NCBI RefSeq assembly: GCF_001294335.1
Contig: NZ_LGKG01000024.1
Span: forward strand, 124,001 to 188,000
Direction of reading: 5' to 3'
Origin: Streptomyces chattanoogensis
Lineage (GTDB): Bacteria; Actinomycetota; Actinomycetes; Streptomycetales; Streptomycetaceae
DNA: 64,000 nt
A program made the translations under genes and the position numbers. The number at the start of each line of letters is the position of its first letter. The first letter of the stretch is position 1. The notes beneath the pieces are model-generated. The model saw nothing but the letters and a program-made list of their open reading frames with translations, was not told where the DNA came from and did no database searches. Below are positions 59,168-64,000 of this stretch, in pieces.

Positions 59168-59427
59168 AGCCAAACGTAAATATCTGCTGCCTGGGGTTCC
59201 GCTTGCCCCGCATCAGTAGTACAAAGGACTTAACGGCCCGCGAGACCAAGGACATCCGAGAGGACTACCTAGAAACGCAGCAAGGCCCCACGGACCGATG
59301 CATGAATGTCGGGCACCCACGCGACGCCGACCCCTCGATTAGGGGCCAGCCGCACCAGGTAACGGACAAAGTTTCCGACCTGATGGGCAAAATATCGTGC
59401 ACGCATGGTCACGCGACGGACATGCCA
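59168..59427. other. Intergenic stretch, possible small RNA
   Basis: About 260 bp of lower GC between the HAD stop and a terminator-like hairpin. No gene is seen. A small RNA or long 3' untranslated region could lie here. Confidence 0.4.
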
Positions 59428-59460
59428 GCGGCGGTACCAGAGCAGTACAGGTACCGCCGC
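59428..59460 (+). terminator. Intrinsic terminator, plus strand
   Basis: GCGGCGGTACC pairs perfectly with GGTACCGCCGC across an 11-base loop and is followed by AACCCCTTTT, one of the few hairpins here with a T-run. It lies 260 bases after the HAD stop codon. Confidence 0.75.
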
Positions 59461-59580
59461 AACCCCTTTTCAGGGCAATTGCGTTGAGCCACTCCGCTCG
59501 GCCCTTGCGTTATCCCCCGTGTTAAGCCTCCGCGTTGAGCTCCTGCGCAGAGCCCGTGCGTTGAGTGTGGTTAAAGGCCA

Positions 59581-59617
59581 GTTAAGGGCGCCGCCCTTTA
59601 GGACGAGCGCCCTTAAC
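59581..59617 (-). terminator. Terminator after the Fic-like gene
   Basis: GTTAAGGGCGC pairs perfectly with GCGCCCTTAAC, 15-base loop, 65 bases after the stop of the minus-strand gene at 59683. The region 59470-59580 holds several GCGTTGAG repeats. Confidence 0.65.
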
Positions 59618-59682
59618 GCTGCTTATACCGCCGGGCCGACGAATATCGACGATTCCGCTTGCGCCCGCTGCCCCGCTACCGC

Positions 59683-60540
59683 TTACGCCGCACCGCGCTG
59701 CAGCGCCTCGCAGACCGCGGTGCTCTCCCGCGCCCCCAGGTCCACCGCGCGCCCGCAGTGCGCGATCCACGCCGCGACGCCCTCCGGGGTGCCCGAGGCG
59801 TAGCCCTCCAGGGCGGCCGTATAGGCCGCTCGCCCCAGTTCGGCGTGCCCGACCTCGGCCGGACAGATCGACTTCGGGTCCAGCCCGCTGCCGACCAGCA
59901 CGATCCGCTCGGCGGCCCGCGCGACCAGCCCGTTGTACGAGCCGAAGGGCCGCAGCGCCAGCAGCTCGCCGTGCACCACCGCGGCCGTCACCAGGGCCGG
60001 GGCCTCGGTGCCGGCCAGCAGCAGCCGCGACAGGCCGTCCAGACGCCCCGCCACCTCGTCGGCGTCCGGCAGCGGCAGCCCGACGAGCGGCTCGTCCACC
60101 GGCTCGCCCGCCAGTCGCGGCCGGCCCACCGTCTCGTCCGCCGCCCCACCGCCGGCCGCCACCAGATGCAGCCGCGCCAGCACCCGCAGCGGCGACTGCC
60201 GCCACACGCTCAGCAGCTGTCCGGCCTCGGCGGTCAGCCGCAGCGCCGCGCCGACCGTCCGCGGCTCGCCCTCCACACCGAAGTCGGAGCGCCGCCGGAC
60301 CTCTTCGAGCGCCCAGTCGGCCCCCGCGAGCGCCGCGGAACCGCGCGCTCCGCGCAGCGCCGCCTCGGAGCTGACCTCATTGCTGCGGCGTCGCATGATC
60401 CGGTGCCCGTAGACCCGGTCGACGCCCTTGCGTACGGAGTCCACGGCATCGGCGACCCCCGGGAGCGACGCCAGGGCGGCGAGCGGGTCGGCACTCGGGG
60501 TCGAGGGGGCGGGGGCCGGGCCCCGGGAGTGTGCAGCCAT
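59683..60540 (-). CDS. Fic-like protein with degenerate motif
   Basis: The protein has 285 residues. Near 200 the segment VVHGELLALRPFGSYNGLVA, then RAAERIVLVG, resembles a Fic core, whose consensus is HxFx(D/E)GNGR. Here the helix reads RPFGSYNGLVAR with the usual first histidine missing, so AMP-transfer activity is doubtful. Streptomyces databases often label homologues oxidoreductase without evidence. The ATG at 60540 was chosen from the family-like start and a weak AGGG. It is divergent from the ParA-like gene. Confidence 0.72.
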   Translation of the reverse strand: MAAHSRGPAPAPSTPSADPLAALASLPGVADAVDSVRKGVDRVYGHRIMRRRSNEVSSEAALRGARGSAALAGADWALEEVRRRSDFGVEGEPRTVGAALRLTAEAGQLLSVWRQSPLRVLARLHLVAAGGGAADETVGRPRLAGEPVDEPLVGLPLPDADEVAGRLDGLSRLLLAGTEAPALVTAAVVHGELLALRPFGSYNGLVARAAERIVLVGSGLDPKSICPAEVGHAELGRAAYTAALEGYASGTPEGVAAWIAHCGRAVDLGARESTAVCEALQRGAA

Positions 60541-60640
60541 GGGTACGACCCTACGCATCACCAGGCCACACCCCTCGAAGGAGTGGTCTTCTTCACGTAA
60601 AGCCCTCACCCGGTGTGATCCGCCGATTACTTTGGTGAAC

Positions 60641-61627
60641 ATGAAGATCGCTTTCGTAGGCAAGGGCGGCAGCGGCAAGACCACGCTGTCCTCCCTGTTC
60701 ATCCGGCATCTCGCCGCGGCCCGCGTCCCCGTGGTCGCGGTGGACGCCGATATCAACCAGCACCTGGGCGCCGCCCTCGGCCTGGACGAGCAGGCGGCCG
60801 CCGCGCTCCCCGCGATGGGCGCCCATCTCCCGTTGATCAAGGACTACTTGCGCGGCAGCAACCCCCGGCTCCGCTCCGCCGAGACCATGATCAAGACCAC
60901 CCCGCCCGGTGAGGGCTCCCGCCTGCTGCGGGTCCGTGAGGACAATCCCGTCTACGACGCCTGCGCCCGGACCGTACCGCTGGACGACGGCTCCGTACGG
61001 CTGATGGCGACCGGCCCGTTCACCGAGTCCGATCTGGGCGTGGCCTGCTACCACTCCAAGGTCGGCGCGGTCGAGCTGTGCCTCAACCACCTGGTGGACG
61101 GGCGCGAGGAGTATGTCGTCGTCGACATGACGGCCGGTTCGGACTCCTTCGCCTCCGGGATGTTCACCCGTTTCGACATGACCTTCCTGGTGGCCGAGCC
61201 GACCCGTAAGGGCATTGCCGTCTACCGCCAGTACAAGGAGTACGCCCGGGACTTCGGCGTCCCCCTCAAGGTGGTGGGCAACAAGGTGCAGAGCCCGGAC
61301 GACCTGGCGTTTCTGCGCTCCGAGGCGGGCGACGACCTGCTGGTGACCGTCGGGCACTCCGACTGGGTGCGCGCCATGGAGAAGGGCCGCCAGGCCCCCT
61401 TCGCGCAGCTGGAGGAGGCCAACCGTGGCGCCCTCGAGGTGCTGCACGGCGCCGCGGACGCCTCGTACGAGCGCCGCGACTGGGAGCGCTACACCCGCCA
61501 GATGGTGCACTTCCACCTCAAGAACGCGGAGAGCTGGGGCAACGCCAAGACGGGCGCCGACCTTGCCGCCCAGGTCGACCCCGCCTTCGTCCTGCTGGAG
61601 GAAGCGGCTACTCCGCAGCCGGCCTGA
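60641..61627 (+). CDS. ParA/CooC-like P-loop ATPase
   Basis: The protein has 328 residues. It begins with the deviant Walker A MKIAFVGKGGSGKTTLSSLF, then VVAVDADINQHLG (switch I) and YVVVDMTAGSDSFASGMF (Walker B). The LVAEPTRKGIAVYRQYKEYA and KVVGNKVQ segments fit the CooC/MinD group, which insert metals or position proteins. The ligand is not known. It overlaps the convergent deacetylase-like gene by 20 bases at the 3' end. Confidence 0.88.
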   Translation: MKIAFVGKGGSGKTTLSSLFIRHLAAARVPVVAVDADINQHLGAALGLDEQAAAALPAMGAHLPLIKDYLRGSNPRLRSAETMIKTTPPGEGSRLLRVREDNPVYDACARTVPLDDGSVRLMATGPFTESDLGVACYHSKVGAVELCLNHLVDGREEYVVVDMTAGSDSFASGMFTRFDMTFLVAEPTRKGIAVYRQYKEYARDFGVPLKVVGNKVQSPDDLAFLRSEAGDDLLVTVGHSDWVRAMEKGRQAPFAQLEEANRGALEVLHGAADASYERRDWERYTRQMVHFHLKNAESWGNAKTGADLAAQVDPAFVLLEEAATPQPA

Positions 61628-62915
61628 TCCGCGCATCCGCCCCGGCGGGCAGCACCGGTGCGGCCGGCCTGCCCGCCGGTCCGTAGGGGGCGCCGCCGGT
61701 GTCCCCGGCGAGATACGACGCCCAGCCGCCCTGCGGGGACTCGCCCACCGAGAGTTCCTGCAGTCTGGCCAGCACCTCGGGCTGCTGTGCGTCCAGCCAG
61801 TCGGCCAGCTGCTTGAAGCTGACGCACCGTACGCCCCTCCTGGGGCAGATGGCCTTGATGGCCTGCTCGACGGCCGTCATGTAGGTGCCGCCGTTCCAGG
61901 ACTCGAAGTGGTCGCCGATGAACAGCGGGGCGCGGTTGCCGCGATAGGCGCGCTCGAAGCCCGCCATGATGCCGTCGAGCATCTGCCTGCCCCAGGTGGC
62001 GTGCATCGCGCGGTTGCCGTGGGTGGTGCCCGACTGGTTGGCGAGGAAGTTGTAGTCCATCGCGAGGGCCTCGAAGGCCCGGCCGGGCAGCGGAATCTGC
62101 TGCAGCGGGAAGTCCCAGATGCCGTCGGTCCGGTGCGGCCAGGTCTGCCGTCCGCCGGAGGAGCTGGCGTCGTAGCGGAAGCCCATCTCCTTGGCGGCGG
62201 GTATCAGATTGTGCTGCCCCTCCAGGCACGGTGCCCGCCCGCCGACGAGTTCCCGGGAGTAGTCGAACGGCAGTGGCGGCTCGGATATCAGGCCCGAGTT
62301 GGTCTTCCAGTGGGTGACGAAGTCCTCGGCCTGCTCGATCTCGCTGACCCATTCGCCCGGCGTCCAGACGCCGACGCCCCGGGGGCCGCAGAAGTGGCCG
62401 TTGAAGTGCGTGCCTATCTCGTGACCCTCCTGCCAGGCGCCGCGCAGCTGCGCCACGGTGTCCCTGGTCCCCCGGACGTCGTTGAAGCCGATCGCCGAGG
62501 TGCCGGGGGTGTGCCGGGGCGGGGCGTACAAGTCCCGTTTGTCCTCCGGGAGCAGGTAGACGCCGCTGAGGAAGAACGTCATGGTCGCCTGGTATTTCCT
62601 GCCGACCGCCCGGAAGCGCGAGAAGAGTTTCCTGCTGTCCTCGCCCGCGCCGTCCCAGGAGAACACCACGAACTGCGGGGGCCGTTTGCCCGGCTCGAGG
62701 CGCAGGGGTGTGGGCTGAAGGGGCTGTTCGCCGGTGTACGCGGTCGAGCCGTCGCCGATCAGCCGGACCGTCCGGGCGGGGGCCTGCGGCACGGGCCGTC
62801 CCCTCCTGGTGTGCTGCGGCGGGCCGCCGCGCGAGGGCCCGCCGCAGCCGCCGGCTATCGCGGCCAGCGCCACCGCCGCGGCTATCGACGCCGTGAGCTT
62901 CGTCGGTGCTGCCAT
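61608..62915 (-). CDS. Secreted polysaccharide-deacetylase-like lipoprotein
   Basis: The protein has 435 residues. A lipobox (AAIAGGCGGPS) follows the signal. The core begins PPQFVVFSWDGAGEDSRKLF and includes ATMTFFLSGVYLLP, GHEIGTHFNGHFCGPRG and LFIGDHFESWNGGTY. The FSWDG and GTHFNGH segments correspond to the NodB catalytic motifs (usually TFDDG and HSxxH) in changed form, so activity is likely but not certain. It would act on cell-wall or exopolysaccharide. The ATG at 62915 has AAGGAGG 4 bases upstream. Confidence 0.86.
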   Translation of the reverse strand: MAAPTKLTASIAAAVALAAIAGGCGGPSRGGPPQHTRRGRPVPQAPARTVRLIGDGSTAYTGEQPLQPTPLRLEPGKRPPQFVVFSWDGAGEDSRKLFSRFRAVGRKYQATMTFFLSGVYLLPEDKRDLYAPPRHTPGTSAIGFNDVRGTRDTVAQLRGAWQEGHEIGTHFNGHFCGPRGVGVWTPGEWVSEIEQAEDFVTHWKTNSGLISEPPLPFDYSRELVGGRAPCLEGQHNLIPAAKEMGFRYDASSSGGRQTWPHRTDGIWDFPLQQIPLPGRAFEALAMDYNFLANQSGTTHGNRAMHATWGRQMLDGIMAGFERAYRGNRAPLFIGDHFESWNGGTYMTAVEQAIKAICPRRGVRCVSFKQLADWLDAQQPEVLARLQELSVGESPQGGWASYLAGDTGGAPYGPAGRPAAPVLPAGADARIRPAAE

Positions 62916-63234
62916 CGAGCCTCCTTCGCCTGCCCCCGAGTGATCCCGAGTGATCAATCAGAAGGACTACCCGTAAGTGAAGGAACACGGAGAAACAGAG
63001 GGAAAAGAGAGCCCAATAGTCATAAGAATCACCCGATAGATGGAACGACGGCCCTGTATGCCCGAAAAAGCTTCTCTCTCCCTTTACACGTCATTACGAT
63101 CCATTTACCGATGCTTGAGAGTCACCGGACCGCCACCCCACGCACGGCCCGTCCGGCCGGCTCGCGTCCCGCCGCAGTACACCGCCGCCCACGATCGCGC
63201 CCCGCGCGACCGCGTCGCCCCGGAGGAGACGGGA
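62916..63234. other. AT-rich intergenic region
   Basis: About 320 bp, distinctly AT-richer than its surroundings at 62945-63115 (for example AAAAGCTTCTC and CATTTACC). It should contain the divergent promoters of the deacetylase-like and SulP genes. No gene is seen. Confidence 0.5.
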
Positions 63235-64000
63235 ATGTCGCAGATCGAGAAGTCGCCACCGCCGAAGCCGCGCGCCCCGCACCCCGCCGAAATCCCGCCC
63301 GAGGTCCGTACGGACTCCGTGCCCGAGCCGCGCGCCGAGGGAGCCGGCCGGGCCTTCCGGCGGGACCTCCCCGCCTCGGTCGTCGTCTTCCTGCTCGCCG
63401 TCCCGCTCTCGCTCGGCATCGCCCTCGCCACCGGCGCCCCACCGCAGGCCGGGCTGGTCGCCGCGGCCGTCGGCGGCATCGTCGCCGGTCTGCTCGGCGG
63501 CGCACCGCTCCAGGTCAGCGGCGCGGCCACCGGCCTCCTCGTGGTCACCGCCGACCTCGTCCAGCGGTACGGCTGGCGCGCCACCTGCGCCATCACCGTC
63601 CTGGCCGGGCTCGCCCAACTCGCCCTCGGGGCACTGCGGGTGGCCCGCGCGGCGCTGGCCATCAGCCCGGCGATCGTGCACGGCATGCTCGCCGGAATCG
63701 GCGTCACGATCGCCGTCGGCCAGCTCCATGTGGTGCTCGGCGGCAGCCCCGACAGCTCGGCGCTCGCCAACGCCGCCGCACTGCCCCGCCAGCTGGAGCA
63801 TCCGCACGCCGCGGCGCTGCTGGTCGGCGCCGTCACCGTCGCCGTACTGGCCGGCTGGAAGCGGCTGCCGGGGCGCGGCGGGCGCTGGGCGCGCAGCGTC
63901 CCGCCCCCGCTGGCCGCCGTCCTCGCCGCGACGGCCGTCAGCACCGGGACGGCGCTGCCGCGGGTCGATCTGCCGTCCTGGCGGCTGCCCGAGCTGCCCG
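63235..64000 (+). CDS. SulP-family anion transporter, 3' end beyond window
   Basis: The ATG at 63235 has GGAGGAGA upstream, and the frame stays open to the window edge (255 codons). After a proline-rich cytoplasmic head of 50 residues come membrane segments with the SulP signature: DLPASVVVFLLAVPLSLGIA, then LATGAPPQAGLVAAAVGG, PLQVSGAATGLLVVTADL, and IVHGMLAGIGVTIAVGQLHV. SulP proteins move sulfate or bicarbonate across the membrane; some bacterial forms are fused to a carbonic anhydrase, which would lie outside the window. Confidence 0.9.
   Translation, partial: MSQIEKSPPPKPRAPHPAEIPPEVRTDSVPEPRAEGAGRAFRRDLPASVVVFLLAVPLSLGIALATGAPPQAGLVAAAVGGIVAGLLGGAPLQVSGAATGLLVVTADLVQRYGWRATCAITVLAGLAQLALGALRVARAALAISPAIVHGMLAGIGVTIAVGQLHVVLGGSPDSSALANAAALPRQLEHPHAAALLVGAVTVAVLAGWKRLPGRGGRWARSVPPPLAAVLAATAVSTGTALPRVDLPSWRLPELP

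Noticed and set aside
59164..59487. A 107-codon frame after the HAD gene
   Set aside because: It overlaps the HAD stop, reads through a terminator hairpin and shows no motif.
1..64000. CRISPR arrays
   Set aside because: I found no series of regularly spaced direct repeats with unique spacers; the repeats present are short tandem ones.

Overview
The window is high-GC actinobacterial chromosome and almost certainly Streptomyces. It carries two chaplins, a rodlin-like relic, bldG with its anti-sigma partner, a Streptomyces-style thymidylate kinase fused to a transporter-like domain, a lysine-tailed TopA, and the actinobacterial 'helicase/secretion neighbourhood' Tad locus. Leucine TTA codons are nearly absent; I found one in each of two otherwise intact genes.

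Layout. 1-9.1 kb: two short chaplins flanking a decayed rodlin-like gene, a winged-helix protein, a short family-A DNA polymerase, a Rid-family protein, an acyltransferase and a secreted glycerophosphodiesterase, then about 1.1 kb without genes and an IS5-type transposase scrap. 9.15-31.3 kb: a genomic island ending in the 3' end of an intact tRNA-Thr(CGT). Its left boundary is a 24-bp copy of that tRNA end. Integrase remnants lie next to both copies, so two related elements probably inserted in tandem. 31.4-48.7 kb: conserved core with a secreted peptidase, holB, tmk, topA, small membrane and secreted proteins, a methyltransferase, a lipoprotein and the proton pyrophosphatase. 49.3-50.2 kb: bldG and apgA. 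50.3-57.7 kb: a DEAD/H helicase convergent with a seven-gene Tad-type secretion operon. 58.3-64 kb: a HAD phosphatase, a Fic-like protein, a ParA-like ATPase, a polysaccharide-deacetylase-like lipoprotein and the start of a SulP transporter.

The island is the most interesting part. It looks like a large anti-invader system with three transcription units: (i) vsr-like nuclease plus two cytosine-5 DNA methyltransferases; (ii) on the opposite strand, an XRE-HTH/GHKL ATPase with two unrecognised partners; (iii) a small protein followed by four genes, each overlapping the next by 4 bp: a giant GHKL-ATPase/SF2-helicase fusion, a UvrD-like helicase, and homologues of DISARM DrmA and DrmB. DrmC, the PLD protein of DISARM, is not in the window. 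The first methyltransferase lacks the catalytic Pro-Cys of motif IV and contains a TTA codon. I infer a DISARM-like restriction system extended with two GHKL ATPases and a UvrD helicase; similarity to GHKL 'paraMORC' restriction neighbourhoods is from family knowledge, not from any search.

In the core, the Tad operon (CpaE-like Ssd, TadA, TadB, TadC, DUF4244 pilin-like protein, two TadE-like proteins) reads as a fused secretion/pilus unit with overlapping genes. Its last gene has no stop codon before it runs antisense through the helicase gene. BldG and ApgA form an anti-anti-sigma/anti-sigma pair with a hairpin between them that could limit apgA expression.
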